Below, in pieces: positions 45,862-58,125 of a DNA stretch of 64,000 nucleotides; position 1 is the stretch's first letter; each line of letters starts with the position of its first letter. The translations under genes were made by a program, and so were the position numbers. The notes below the pieces were generated by a model. The model worked only from the letters and a program-made list of their open reading frames with translations, was not told the DNA's origin and made no database searches. Origin of the DNA: Polytrichum commune (lineage: Eukaryota; Streptophyta; Polytrichopsida; Polytrichales; Polytrichaceae); contig OX485805.1 in the NCBI GenBank assembly GCA_950295325.1, positions 8,186,501 through 8,250,500 of the forward strand, written 5' to 3'.

Positions 45862-46275
45862 TTGAAGATGGAGGTCCCAAGAGTTTCAATAAGAAGAGAA
45901 AAGTTTGCAAAGCAAGCGTGAATGAATGAAGAATCGATCAAAAATAGTAGCTTCAAAAAAGTATCGAAGAGGTTTTCAATGCGGGTGTCGGGAGACTTTT
46001 GGAAAAGTGCAACTACCTTTTTGACCTCATCAACTTTCCCATTGCTTTATAGCTATTTAGATTTGTTTAGATCATAATTTAGCCTAGATTTAAACCTTTA
46101 CCACCACTTGGCATTAGTTTTGTTCTAGAAACCAACATAATTAATTCAAAGCATTGAAAGCAACTTACCACATAGATTAAAAAAAAAAACCTAAGAAAAT
46201 CTCAAAAGTAGCACAAAAGTTGGGACTTTGCCTCCATGCGCCGATTTGATGCCCTTTTGAGAAGGTCATTTTGGT
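45862..46275 (+). repeat. Arm copy of the long-TIR element family
   Basis: Colinear with the left arm at 37765-38155: TTGCAAAG(C/T)AA, TAGTAGCTTCA, GTGCAACTACCTTTTTGACCTCA, TAGCTATTTAGATTTGTTTAG, CCTTTACCACCACTTGGCAT and GATTTGATGCCCTTTTGAG. No matching opposite arm nearby, so it is a fragment. Confidence 0.7.
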
Positions 46276-46839
46276 CTTGTTAATTAATATTATGGACTCT
46301 TACATTGATCATTGTAATGAAATTTTTATAACATCCTATAATTTAATATGTATAATTACCAAAGACCTAGACTTTTGTAGATGTGCGTTGTGGAGGCCTT
46401 TATTAAAACGTTGGTTCACATGGGGTCCCAAGTCTCAAATCCCAAGTCCCAAGTCCCACTATTGGCGGCAAGTGTCAACATGGAGGCGAAGTCCCAACTT
46501 TTGAGCCTCAAGAAACCATTCAAGTATAGTTTATATCCATTAAAGCCACATCTTGATTACTTTATGTAAAAATCTCGGGACTTGCGTTGGGAGTTGTGTC
46601 CAAATTTTCGCTCGCCTCATCACCTCCAGAAAGTGCTATTTAGAGTCTTTGACCTTGATGTAGGGTTTGAATTTAGCTTAAAACAAAAACCTCCACGCTT
46701 TATAATAGTAATCATCATTTTCACCTTCCCCTCCCACGGGTTGTCATCCCCCTTGGTAAGTTGGTAGGTGTTGTGAACATTCACCCAGCCAAAACTGCAT
46801 TTAGCTTGTGTTATATTAGAAAGCGGTGAAGTTTGGACA
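46276..46839. other. No gene seen
   Basis: No coding support. Short iterations AATCCCAAGTCCCAAGTCCC lie near 46437-46457. Confidence 0.5.
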
Positions 46840-48082
46840 CAGTGTTCAAGATTGAAGTCTTCAATGCCCTTCAAACGCGATTTGGCCCTTCAAAATATAC
46901 CTCTCTCAAAACAACCCTTCAAAATGCAACCCCAAACTCAAAATGAAAACTTCACTTGACGTCCTCAAAAATTTTACACCCGTCAACACTGTAGCGCTAC
47001 AGTGACGAGGAGGTCGCTACAGTGACAACCTCAACACCTAGCAAATGATTCATTCAACATCGATCTGACTTGGAAATCAACTTTTTAGGTCTTGCAAAAG
47101 ATTGGAATCCAACCCAATCAGCTTGTTTCGTAGACACTATCTGGGTGTAAGTTTTGGCCTGACAACCAAACACCTAGGAAAGTTTCTCCGCGAGGTGGTA
47201 CCCAATGGGCAGATATTGTATGTTGATAGTTTTGGGTGTGAAAAAATGCATATCTTGCATTATGATTCCATGCCCGAGTGTGACGTAGGAGGCTCATTGG
47301 AGGCATGCATCATGTTGGGGAGGCAGTATGTGCAGAAGATCATCGATTCACTCAATGATCGATTTCTTGACTTGTCCATTTTCAATGCGGCCCGGCTTTT
47401 TAGCCCGAAGCACTATCCCGTAGATGAATTGGACAGAGGGACATTAACGGAACAATGGTTGAACCGGTTGGTGACACATTTCCGTTGGAGCGATGACCTT
47501 GTCAATGCAATGCGGAATTGCTAGAATTCGTGGAGATGTTATGTTCCGTTTGTGAACGCCGAAGTATGCAAGAAGCTTGGGTTTTTTGTGGCAATGACCG
47601 GGAGTTCATGATTAATTGGCCAACTATGATGTCGCTATGGCAAGCCATACTTGTGATCCCAACTAGCACTGCTGTTTGTGAGCGTGGTTTTTCAAAGCAA
47701 AATTGGGTTAAGAGTGAAAGGAGAACTAGACTCAACCTTGACACACTAGATGCTTTAATGAGGGTTAGTCTAAATGGGTTAGGAGTTGAATTCATGGATT
47801 GGGATAGTATTTTTGAATCTTGGAAAATTGGCACAAGAACCAACAAGCGTAGGGCATTATCACTAGAAGAGGTGGAGTTAGATGGTTGATTCTTAATTCT
47901 TCACATTGTATTGGAAGCATGCACCATATAAATCATGCATAAATTTAATATGAGTTTTTTATATTTTATTTCTATATTACTGAATTGACGTCTTGAATTT
48001 GAACTAGCCCTTCAACCGAAGGGCTCAAATTTTAGAGCCCTTCAAAATGAAACTCATATGAGGGCTTCAATCTTGAACACTG
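46840..48082 (+). mobile_element. Deletion-derived hAT element (1,243 bp)
   Basis: Perfect 18-bp terminal inverted repeats CAGTGTTCAAGATTGAAG (46840-46857 and complement 48065-48082), with the CAGTG start typical of hAT. Subterminal regions hold repeated CCCTTCAA words: three on the left (about 46868-46930), three or four on the right (about 48007-48068, both orientations). The flanking 8-mers (TTTGGACA, CACACCAC) do not match, so the duplication has decayed or was lost. Internal coding covers only the C-terminal transposase half (47102-47889). Confidence 0.8.
47102..47889 (+). pseudogene. hAT transposase C-terminal half with dimerisation region, frameshifted
   Basis: The first frame (47102-47524) has a helical region with ERFL-like NDRFLDLSIFNAARLFSP, as in the hAT core insertion. 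The second (47518-47889) holds the hAT dimerisation signature WPTMMSLWQAILVIPTSTAVCERGFSKQNWVK...NLDTLDALMRVSL. The two differ in frame. A tandem 5-bp duplication, AATGC-AATGC at 47504-47513, lies at the switch and removal of one copy would restore a single frame, so it is the likely cause. The N-terminal BED finger and the catalytic aspartates expected upstream are missing. It is a non-autonomous remnant. Confidence 0.7.
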
Positions 48083-49940
48083 CACACCACCCCTTGAGAG
48101 TAACTTACTAAAGATCTTAAGCATGGTCAACTATGCCAACATGGGGCACTCTAGTGTTCCAATCCATTATTCTAGTGTTGGTCTTATAATAGAGGAGTTT
48201 GTTAGCCCCTCATCTAGAAGCAAAGTTAGTAAGAACATTGTCATAAATGGCCACCCTCACTACCTTCTTGAGGGCTTTTGCCCATTCAATACACGCATAA
48301 TTGAGAACTCCTTGGCACTTGCTAGATTGTTTCTTCCACCTTCCCAACCTCCCACATGTTTTGTTAAAGGTTAAGTCAATCTTGTCCACCTAGATGGTCC
48401 ATTATTGTGATCCCTCTTAGAAGTAGCCAAATTCTCAAGAGAGACATGGAATCCCCCCCCCCCGACCAAAGATCCCATGTTGCTAATTAAAGGGTTGCCA
48501 TGGCCCTTTTTGACATGCTTAGCCTTTTAAGAGTTAATAATCTAAATTGAGCCTAGTGAATAGTCCCAAGCTCTTCTTGTCATCTGTAATCCCAAAAATG
48601 GTGTGGCAATCATGGTGTCAAAGATATAAGTCCATGATTTAGGATGCATAGATTATGTATTGAAATCCCTAAAATGTCTTCACTTTCCGGTGGATAAACT
48701 CATGCCCGCCCCTAAACCCTAGTCATTTAGAGGGCCAAGATCTCCTTCAAACACAAGGTTACTTGAAAGATAGCTCTAAAGTTGTGCAAACTCATAAGGG
48801 TTACACTACCATTAGCTTTGAAGTTTGGGCTAGGTGGGTAGTCCCAATGTGAATGTTTGTAAACCAATTCTTTCAAGGGACATGCATATGTGTGATTTTG
48901 TGCAAGCAAGCGTGGGGCCAAATCTGCAATTGATGTCGTGGTTGGACCTATGGTAAGACAATCCTTAAGTTTATACCAACCAACACGCAGAGTGGCAACA
49001 ATTGGGATTGTAATACATAATTATTAAATTGTCTATCACTTTATAATGATATAAATAATATTATAATCTTAGCATTTCTTTATATGTTGATAAAGAGAGT
49101 CAAGATGAATCCAATGGTATCAAAATTATGTAAATAAACAAGTTATAATATATAATACAATGATTCAAAGATGTATAATAATGTATTTTTATATTACATG
49201 GTTCCTAGTCCAGATCATGGGATTTATTTCCATCTCACTAATATTTATGATAAGATCTTATAATAAAAATTAAGTATTATAGATTAATACACAAGCATTA
49301 TAGTATTTTCAATATGGCTCATGTTTTGTAGTCTTCTATAATAACAAACATTTAAGTATATTTGGACAACCTCATGCCCAAAAATAATAAGGGATGTGCA
49401 CTTGTGGGGACAAAAACATCAAACGACAACAACAAAAGCAACAACACAACAACCACAACTTTTCACGTTAACTTTATATTCCATGTTTGTCAACCATCAT
49501 TTTGTGTAGTGTTGCAATCTAGTGTATGTCATGTTGGCAGTTGGAATTGTCCAAAATTCATGCATGAATCCAAATATACTTTGATCCTAGTTTAATAAAT
49601 TTATAATACATTATTCTAGAGCCATTATCAACTCTTGAATGGTCTTATTATTCAAGGACTCCTACAGTATATCCTAGTTGTTGCCACCCCGGGAACCAAA
49701 ATTCATGAGAAAATGAAGTCAACAAGTATTTTGCTTGTTTGTGCCATGAAGTCTAGGCTTTGATGTTTGTCATGTAATTTTTTGGGTGCGAATTGAATTT
49801 TTTTGAACTTTGATTGAATTGCTAGCTAAGAATTTCTTTCAAGACTCTAAATTAGTGAGAAAATGTTGAATTTTGACTTAATTAGTGAAAGAAGATTAGT
49901 GGCTAAGTAGTTGAACACTTATGATCACTGGCGAGGGTCA
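48083..49940. other. No gene seen
   Basis: Intergenic. Open frames at 48123-48374 and 49362-49595 have no recognisable domain and no exon signals. A C-run occurs near 48451. AT-rich from 49020 to 49350. Confidence 0.45.
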
Positions 49941-52150
49941 GAACAATTTTAGTGAGGCTACAATAGACATGTGGAAAATTAGGAGAAGTTTTGAAGTATG
50001 GCTATGGGTTGACGTACCTTTTGGGGCAATAGTCTCTGGTCGCCACCTTCATATATAACTCTTCTAGGCCACACTCGTAATCAATCATCGAAGACTCAAC
50101 AAGTTTTTCAGATAGTTATCAATTCCCTCTCGTGAAGAGAGTAGATATTATGTGATTGTCAAATTGCACAGTGTGATAGTCTTAGTGTGGTGATTGGGTG
50201 TGAAACCCTTGTTCTTTGTGACATCATTAATTTTCTTGGTGCAATATATGACGGTGATCATTTTCCCCATGTAATTTGTTGACAATTGTTTTGCCTATTG
50301 GGAGGAAAGCACATTGAATGAATTGGGAATATGAGTATCACCATTGTTTGATGTTGAGTATTGGGTGTGAAGCCCTTGGTAATGTGAAGATTATTACACA
50401 TGAGTTTACAGATGTGGCAATTTGTGATGTCTGATTGTTGATGCAAAGGTCTAAATTGGTTCCGGGGGGTAAACCCTTTGTTGATACTTAGAGTTCTCAG
50501 TTAGGTCTTGAATATGTCATGTAGTCTTGTATGTGGGCCATGATCTAAAGTCAAGAAAGACACAAGAAGAGAGGAAGTCTCTTTTGATGGTCAAATTTGT
50601 TGTATGCCAAAATCTGATTAGAGTAAAGTAACGATATTTCCAAGTGAGGTTTAAGTGGACCAATTATCTTGGAAAAGTAATGGTTTCGGCGAATCAACAT
50701 GGGATTAAATTGTTCAAGCAATAGTCTTGACTCTCAAGAGGAGAGTAGTTTAAATATGGAAGAATTTAATGTTAACACCATTATAGCCTTACCAAATCGG
50801 GGTGTGAAGCCCTATGCTATGGATATTTGTCAGATGAAAGCACAATTGTATGAGTAATTGTCCATTTGATAGACTATCAGAAGGGACAAAGTAAATCTTG
50901 ATGCATAGTAGTATTGTGTAAAGCTATAACTTACAAATAAGTGAGAGGTCTTGAAATTCATGTTATTATTTTTTAAGTAAAGCTTGCGCATGGAATTTGG
51001 TTGCCGCAACTTGCTCTAAATAAATTGGATTCTTCAAACATTGGCTCTTGAGAAGAGAGTAGCCGACATCATGAAGAATTTATTTGTTAAACACAAGAAT
51101 CAGGGTAAGCATCTTTGAAGATATGTGCAAATCGTCAAGTGAGATCACCATGGTTTATGAGAAATAGGCCATTAGCTTCTTGTGCATTTACCTGCGAAAG
51201 ATTAAGAGAAGGAGATTACTTAAGCAGTTGGGATTATCCCATAATTAATGGAAATCAGAGACAAAGTTCCCATAAAGGAGGAGCTGTGATGGTCCATAAG
51301 TAAGTAACACCTTACAAAGACTTGACAATTACACAACACATCTTGACCATAATCTACTATTGACTCATTGAAAGTCCACAAATTAGGACTCATGAGAGAT
51401 GGTTACAATGACTTTAAGTGCTTAGTATTAAAGACTCTAGTGGTCAAATAAATGGGCCATTGTCTTTGTATTTGTCCTGAATAACTTTATTTCAATCATA
51501 AACTTTATAATGGTATAATTCATGAAATGGAGGAATTTATCTTGCAGATATAAGATGGATTTCATAAACTATCATAGTGAAATATTTATTATAACAAGGA
51601 TATTGGGGATTAATATATGAATTATCTAGGAACCAAATAACCACATGAAGCATAATAAAATCAAACCAAGATAAATGATGAATGAACCATGGTATAGTTG
51701 TATGTATAAAATTGTTATGGCTCATGGTTCTAGAAACTTAAAGGATATTATCCTTTAGTGGGTCTAGGTAAGAATAATTGTTTTACTGCTTCATCAACAT
51801 TCAAACAAATTAATGAATGCCGTAACCCATAGGGTTGTTATTATAGTATTTCATGACTCGTTGAATTGTCAAGTAATTAAGGAGAGACTATTGGTTCATA
51901 TCGGGGCACCCTTGGCCCTGATTACATGTGGTTACTAGTTATTCAAAAAGATTATTGATGAGCCGAGACTCCCTGCATTGAAAATTCATGGTATAGCGAG
52001 TCGTGACTATTGGACTATGGGTGGTTGCAAATGAGAGACTGCACAATTACATGTATTGCACTAAGTGACCCTCATAATTCACTCTTTAATCTCATAATTT
52101 CCTAAAACTTACAAATAAAAAAGTCTTATCTAGGTTTGGTATCCAAATCT
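49941..52150. repeat. CAATNG-type motif-rich block, LTR-like, no gene
   Basis: The words CAATAGTCT, GACAATTGT, GTGAAGCCCTT and GAGAAGAGAGTAG recur: TGGGTGTGAAACCCTTG (50187), GGGTGTGAAGCCCTTGG (50358), GGGTAAACCCTTTG (50467), GGGGTGTGAAGCCCTA (50798), and AGAGAGTAG/AGGAGAGTAG (about 50127, 50738, 51053). These internal iterations resemble the word pattern of the solo LTR at 10912-13287, probably in the opposite orientation. Borders not found. Confidence 0.4.
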
Positions 52151-52337
52151 CATTCTAAAGCCATTGTCACTTATCAATTAGCCTAATAGTAACACTTAGA
52201 GTTCAGTCCGACACTTATTTAGTCTTCCTTATGTGGTTTTTTTGAACGGAACCCAATTGAAAAACCTATCCATAATGATTGACATGGCCGAAGTGTCATA
52301 TCATAAAGCCTCATGTTGAGAAATTTCTAAGACATTG

Positions 52338-52721
52338 ACTTAATTACATTTAATCACACTGACTTAACTAGTTCGATTGTGTATGAATACTTTGTGAAAG
52401 TAGAAGGTATTAACTAAAATATTATGAAATAAAAATTATTACAAATAAAACACTAATTTTAGCCCCATTTTAGACTGACAAAGACCCTTTGAATGGTAAG
52501 TCACAAAAATTATAACCTCAGTGCTAATGAGGATTTTGCAATGTTTTTGACTTCCAAATTAATTACATGCTTTATTGATGGTTTCACTTCGAAAAGGAAA
52601 TCCCAATCAATTGCTTATTTACTCAATGGAAGTGAACATGTATATTGGATTTTGAACCTTGAAAATGAAGTGCAATCAATATGGGTTATATGGACAAGCG
52701 GCCTTCAAGAATGCAAGGGTG
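52338..52721 (+). repeat. Half copy of the foldback element
   Basis: Colinear with 42655-43027 (right arm of the foldback element): TGTGTATGAATA(C/T)TTTGTGAAAG, GAATGGTAAGTCACAAA, TTGCTTATTTACTCAATGG, GGCCTTCAAGAATGCAAGGG. It stops where the arm would continue to its terminus. The 82-residue open frame inside it is spurious. Confidence 0.75.
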
Positions 52722-54105
52722 AGGCCAGGCTCGGGGGTTAGGCTAGGATCGGAGGACCGAGGCTTTGGCATTTTTGGTGTTGCCCTAGCCAACTGCCCTG
52801 ACGCGTGCAACACTCATGGGGGTATTTAGAGACACTGGGCCAACGGGCTCACATTCATGCCGGTATGTAGATACGGGCATTGTTTTTTCCTTTTTCATTT
52901 CTTTTCTACAAGTGAAACCGACCATGAGCTTGACTAACTAACCTAGAAAACAATTCCTAATTAAATGCCCACTTAAGGTGAGTGGCTAACATTAATCATC
53001 CTAATAGAATCTCCTATGTGCCTATTGACTGTCAGAAATAGTGCAGACTGTGCCACGTAAATTGCGATTGTACAGGAAGCACGTACCACATAAAAATTGG
53101 AGGGTAAATTCAGGGTTTCAGGCATCCGTGGTAATCTTACCGTGATCATCTCCGAAATAGAAACATGCGTAACTGGAGGCTGGGGGCCGCCGATTTGTGG
53201 TTCGAAAATTTATTATTCACTACCCTCCACGAGGTTTGCCTGATCAACGATTATGTAAGTGACTGCTGTTCATGGGACTGATTCACAACCTGCCAGACTT
53301 TTATGGTGTTGTGACCGCTGGCTGTGCCTGGAATACTCGAGGGGACGGACAGTAGCTAGTTTGTATCGAATATCGCAAGACTGAAGTTTGTCATGTGTGG
53401 TGTGTGGTGTGTTTGCTTTAGTAGTCGTCTTGCTGGATCTTCGTCACAAACGGCCCTTCCAAATTGCAAAAACTTATGTGAAGACACCTGATGAAATGTG
53501 TGTGAGGTGGTCCATTTCTTCGGTGGGCGCTTTGAAGCTGGCATGGTAGTCGAGAAACCCTCAGCGAGCATCCAGCGGTCATTTTGCCTTGAGATTTTCT
53601 CAGCAGCAGATCCAGGTGGCTCAGATCCTTCAGGGACTGCCAAAGAGGTTTCGAGTTTTCGGCTGCAGCATTGACGTCGGCTGCTGCCTCTAGGCAATAA
53701 TACCATATGATCATGTGTCTATTTGACACAATTATGGGAACTTCTGTAAGGTAGACAGAGGTCGACTAAGAAATCAGTTCTAACTTGTGGCCCACGGTTG
53801 TTGATCTCCAGAAGAGTTACAGTTTACCTGCACATCTTTACGACGATGGCCATGCCTCGGGGTTCAAATGAAGGTATGATCATGTTTGATGCAGAATATC
53901 AGATTCTTTTCTCATGAAAATCCACAGCAGCATCATCACATGACCTACCCGCTGCAACGAACTGGTCCATGGTCGCTCTTGCTCAAGGTTGCGCTCATGA
54001 CTGCGAGAGTGGAGTAGTGTCGACAGACTTGTAACTCCCGAGTAGCTGAGCCGGCCGATTTTTTTTCTTTTTTCTTTTCCTCCAGGTGCTTCATTTGAAT
54101 ATATC
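52722..54105. other. Upstream region of the glycosyltransferase gene; no second gene seen
   Basis: GC content rises toward the gene. A TTTTTTTTCTTTTTTC pyrimidine stretch at about 54060-54078 precedes CTCCAGG close to the start codon and would suit either 5'UTR or a 3' splice site. No TATA box can be assigned with confidence. Minus-strand open frames here (for example 53356-53706) lack domains. Confidence 0.4.
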
Positions 54106-55782
54106 ATGCAGAGGGCTAGGCTAACAGAGCAGCTACTGAACGGGTCCACATTGAACAAGGACTCGGTGCAATCCATGAGCGTTGCATCCAACAGAGAGTC
54201 GCCCACTGCGATTTGCAACCGATGTCGAGGAGGAGGCAAAGTTCTCGGACCTCACGCGATCATCAACTGGACGTGGGTGCTCTTGGTCGCAGCGTTTGTG
54301 TGGGCCACTGTCGTCGCCTTTCAAGTAGGTCGGAACGGCCGATCGGGTAACCCTCAGGCCCTCGCTCTTGCAGGAATTCAAAGCAGTTCATCATGGTGGG
54401 TGCAGAGAGACATTAAAACATGGGGGACAAATGAGGTTGAATTGGGGAATCACTGGTCTGGAGATTTGCGGGAGCTTCAAGGTGCATGGAATCGTCTGTG
54501 TTTCGGCAAGACAGAGGAGACCATGCGAATGGCCTGTTTCGTAAAGAAGTGGCCGACGGGCGGGGCACCAGGTGGGATGGAACGGCATGCCATGACGCTG
54601 TACCGAGACCTAGCGAAGCGAGGCCATGAAATTCATGTCTTCACCTTGAACACCAACAATGACAACGTGAGCGAGGTGGAGGAGGGAAACCTCCATGTGC
54701 ATTTTTTCCAAACTACTGCGTTGGGAGCGGCAGCAGAAACATTGTGGGAAACTTTCATCATCATGAACACAACCAGCCCCTTTGACATCGTGCACACGGA
54801 GAGTGTGGCACTGGCGCCGCGTAGGGCACTTGACATTCCTCAACTCGCAGCTTCTTGGCACGGGATCGCAGCGGAAGCAATTCACAGCGACATCGTGAAC
54901 GACCTCCTGCGCAAGCCAGGGGAGCTTCGGAGCGACGAATTGCAGCAGAATCTGTTCGGGCGAATGTCACGGATCGTTGAGGAAATCAAGTTCTTCCGAA
55001 GCTACAAGCACCATGTGGCCATCAGTGACTACGTGGCGGATGTGCTCCGCACCATATACGAGATTCCAATGCGCAACGTGCACACCATCTATAACGGCGT
55101 CGACCCCAATTTCCAGCCTAATCCTGACAAGGGCAACAGGTTTCGAACCAAATACCAAGTACCGGTCACTGCAAAGCTCGTGTTCGGAACCGCTGGCAGG
55201 CTCGTGCGTGACAAAGGACATCCTCTGCTCTTCGAAGCTTTCTCAGAGGTTATCAAATCCCATCCAGATGTTTACCTTCTGGTTGCTGGCAGCGGACCTT
55301 GGCTAGACCGGTACAAGAAACTCGCCCCGAACGTCATCTGCCTTGGCCCCATGCCACCTTCGGAGCTCACCGATTTCTACAATGCCATCGATGTCTTCAT
55401 GAACCCCACACTCAGGTCGCAGGGATTGGACACCACGCTCCTGGAAGCCATGCAATGTGGGAAGCCTGTGCTCGCCACCAGATTCTCAAGCATCACGTGG
55501 AGCGTCATCATCAACTCGGACTTTGGTTACTCTTTCTCCCCCAACGTCGAAGCCATGGTTGCAGCGATGGAGGACGTGATCAGCCAAGGAAGGACATCTT
55601 TGGAAGCCAAGGCTTCCACACGCCAGGAGTACGCCAACCTCATGTTCACTGCGAGCAAGATGGGGTCTGCTTATGAGCGTCTTTTCTTGTGCATGAAGGA
55701 TGACAAGTATTGCATGTACCCATTGCCACAGGACTCATGCGCGGACATTAAGCACTCTCTCCCTTCTAATCCTGCAAGATAG
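54106..55782 (+). CDS. GT4-family glycosyltransferase, type II membrane protein
   Basis: 558 residues in a single exon, the one clearly intact host gene here. A short cytosolic part is followed by a signal anchor at about 52-74 (INWTWVLLVAAFVWATVVAF), pointing to the Golgi/ER lumen. The N-terminal GT-B half starts near 140 (MRMACFVKKWPTGG...GGMERHAMTLYRDLAKRGHEIHVFT) and includes FDIVHTESVAL and SWHGIAAEAIHSD. The C-terminal half starts near 358 (VFGTAGRLVRDKGHPLLFEAF) with LVAGSGPW and FMNPTLRSQGLDTTLLEAMQCGKPVLATR. The second Glu of the GT4 E-x7-E motif is E447; the first position is not Glu. From memory this matches the plant group that includes Arabidopsis AT1G19710/AT1G75420. Substrate unknown. 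The ATG at 54106 is the first in frame and fits the membrane topology. Confidence 0.88.
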   Translation: MQRARLTEQLLNGSTLNKDSVQSMSVASNRESPTAICNRCRGGGKVLGPHAIINWTWVLLVAAFVWATVVAFQVGRNGRSGNPQALALAGIQSSSSWWVQRDIKTWGTNEVELGNHWSGDLRELQGAWNRLCFGKTEETMRMACFVKKWPTGGAPGGMERHAMTLYRDLAKRGHEIHVFTLNTNNDNVSEVEEGNLHVHFFQTTALGAAAETLWETFIIMNTTSPFDIVHTESVALAPRRALDIPQLAASWHGIAAEAIHSDIVNDLLRKPGELRSDELQQNLFGRMSRIVEEIKFFRSYKHHVAISDYVADVLRTIYEIPMRNVHTIYNGVDPNFQPNPDKGNRFRTKYQVPVTAKLVFGTAGRLVRDKGHPLLFEAFSEVIKSHPDVYLLVAGSGPWLDRYKKLAPNVICLGPMPPSELTDFYNAIDVFMNPTLRSQGLDTTLLEAMQCGKPVLATRFSSITWSVIINSDFGYSFSPNVEAMVAAMEDVISQGRTSLEAKASTRQEYANLMFTASKMGSAYERLFLCMKDDKYCMYPLPQDSCADIKHSLPSNPAR

Positions 55783-57917
55783 CACGATGCAGAGACTAAG
55801 TTCGGCCACAACAGAGCTAAGTTCGGAGTCGGCATTTCTCATGCACAACATTTTAGGCCGGTATGGTGACTAGAAGAATTGTGCAACAATTTCTGGACGG
55901 AACCAGCACCGATTAGATCTATACATCGTCGTGGTGATGAATTTGTACATGTCATGAAGAAGTCTCGAGCTTTCATGAGATTGTAGCTACTGTAGCTAGC
56001 TGTATACCAGGGTAAACTGCACTCTCGGGCCGAGCATTGACGACGCTAGTCACCATGACTTAAGAGGTCATATAGAAATGCAGACGGTACTCATGTACAA
56101 GTCTTCAGATCATCGAAAACATTGAGAACGTGCAAAGCACGTCAGAATCATGGTCAGTGAGCACTTGTCTTCAACCTTCAAAACAGGGGCTTAAGGTCAT
56201 CATGTATATTACATATATGGTTTTCTGGAGTTCTGAATGGTCGAGGTTTGATTGACACTGTGACCTGAAATTTCTTTGTATTGGTGATTTCGGTAACTTT
56301 ATTTAGGTCATCACAAAAATATGCAGGATTTGTCGATGATGATGAAGCAATCCATCACCTCTGTCCCATTAGATTCGAGGATGTTGGTAGATGTACCACT
56401 TTCAACAATGGTACCAAATACCTGATTCCTATAAAGATACTAGACAGAGGTGATGAACTTGAGGCCCGCCTTTGTTTAACCAGAAGCACTCATGGCAAGA
56501 GACACCAGTTCATTTCTTCCTGATCAGGATTCGGTCCATCAATTCCTTCTTCCAATTGTAGCTCAACAATGTTCCATGTCAGTATGTTCTTTCTCAATAT
56601 CACCGATGCTACTAGACAGTGACTTCTTGAATCGTTGAGTTTTGGGTTCACTCACGATCACGCATGTTTAATTATTCTTTTCCATCTCGAACCAGCTTAT
56701 TAAAAGTTGTCACATTTGGAATAAAAGTGCAAGAATCCGCGTATAACGACGCGCAAGAGGATGAAAACATGTGAATAGGTTAGTTAACGTTGAATAGGAA
56801 GGATTGACTTACAATCCTTTCAATTGAACTCATCATTATTGATTCAAATATTTCTATGTACATATACATATGAAGTCTGTTGTTGTTCTATCGCCGAATC
56901 TCTACTAGATAGTGAGTTCTGCATTCTAGGCTCGTGATCATCACGCATGTTTCATTCATTTCCATCTTGAACCAGCTTTGAGTTGTCACATTTGGAATTA
57001 CAGTGCACCTGCCGTCTATCCGTGACCTATTCAATATGATTTGATAGAATCATGTCGTAGTTCAGTAGTGCTTTCAGACACACTTCTCGGCAGCCTTGGA
57101 TCCAATCATATAAATATTGTAATCGGTACTTGGCGCTTACTTAGGTGATGAGGTGCTTATGGTAGAGCTAGATCGCACCCTTCATGCGCTCCACGTGGCA
57201 GGCCTCATCAGATTATTAAACTGTTGGGGGAATGCACCTTTGACTATGAATTACTGTGACCTTCTTAAAGAATGATATGATGTATTATAGTGGACCATTT
57301 GGAAAAAACATACAGGATTCACACTACTATCGGAACGTTGTGTCTGTTAAGGTATGTGGCCATATTGCACCTTTGTACAATCCTTGTTATGTTGACCAGC
57401 AATTGTGTCAAGGTATGCAGCCATATTGTGGGCACTTCCAACTCCACATACAAGTAAAATCGTTGTTGAATTAGAGTAGGAATTGCCTCATCCACATAGC
57501 AATTGCAAATCACACATATGATTTTCATTTATGTTTCATATTGGTACGCAATGCCATAACATCTTACTTGGGAGTGCAATTCTTACTAACAAAAGTTTAG
57601 TACTGGGTTGTTCAGACAATATAAAACATAAATAACTCTTCTTGGTATAGTATTACATTCTCACTAAACAGTTAAAGCACTGCATAAATTTGAACAGTGA
57701 TACACACGAATTGGGGACAATCAATGTATCTAGTCCACAACTTATAATATAATCATCTGCCAGAAGAAGGATCGATCGATCCTTGCATTTTTATCAGAAT
57801 CATCATAACATAATCAAACTTAGGAAGCACTGCTGCTAGGCTAAGTATCCCAAGTCAATCTGATATCGTCAAAAGAAAATCCTGGCACCCACAAAATCAT
57901 ACAGCGGCGACAGGATC
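55783..57917. other. Downstream region; one coding-like fragment
   Basis: 3' flank of the glycosyltransferase. A plus-strand open frame at 56281-56523 ends FVDDDEAIHHLCPIRFEDVGRCTTF...LEARLCLTRSTHGKRHQFISS with coding-like composition, possibly the last exon of a lost gene; not recognised. No other gene seen. Confidence 0.3.
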
Positions 57918-58125
57918 CATGATCGGGATGAACCGGTTGAGCTTGAGAATATAACCGGTTGAAGCTCAAGACTGCAGGAAAATTACTGATCATTTTAGAG
58001 GAATTTACAGAATATACCCCAATTTAATAAAGGAAAACCGAAGGGTGTCAACATGTGACCGGTTGGACTTGCAAAAACTAGGATCTCAATTGATTAGTAT
58101 GCCCAAACAATCTCCCTGATCACTG
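57918..58125 (+). mobile_element. ~205-bp MITE, copy 2
   Basis: Ends ATGATCGGGATG / CTCCCTGATCACTG, with AACCGGTTGAGCTTGAG, ATAACCGGTTGAAGC and CAACATGTGACCGGTTGG in the order seen (reverse complement) at 40809-41011. Confidence 0.6.

Noticed and set aside
52493-52741. 82-codon frame
   Set aside because: Lies within the half copy of the foldback element, which is noncoding in its full copy.
53356-55306. Open frames opposite or out of frame with the glycosyltransferase
   Set aside because: Frame shadows; the GT4 frame alone has conserved motifs.
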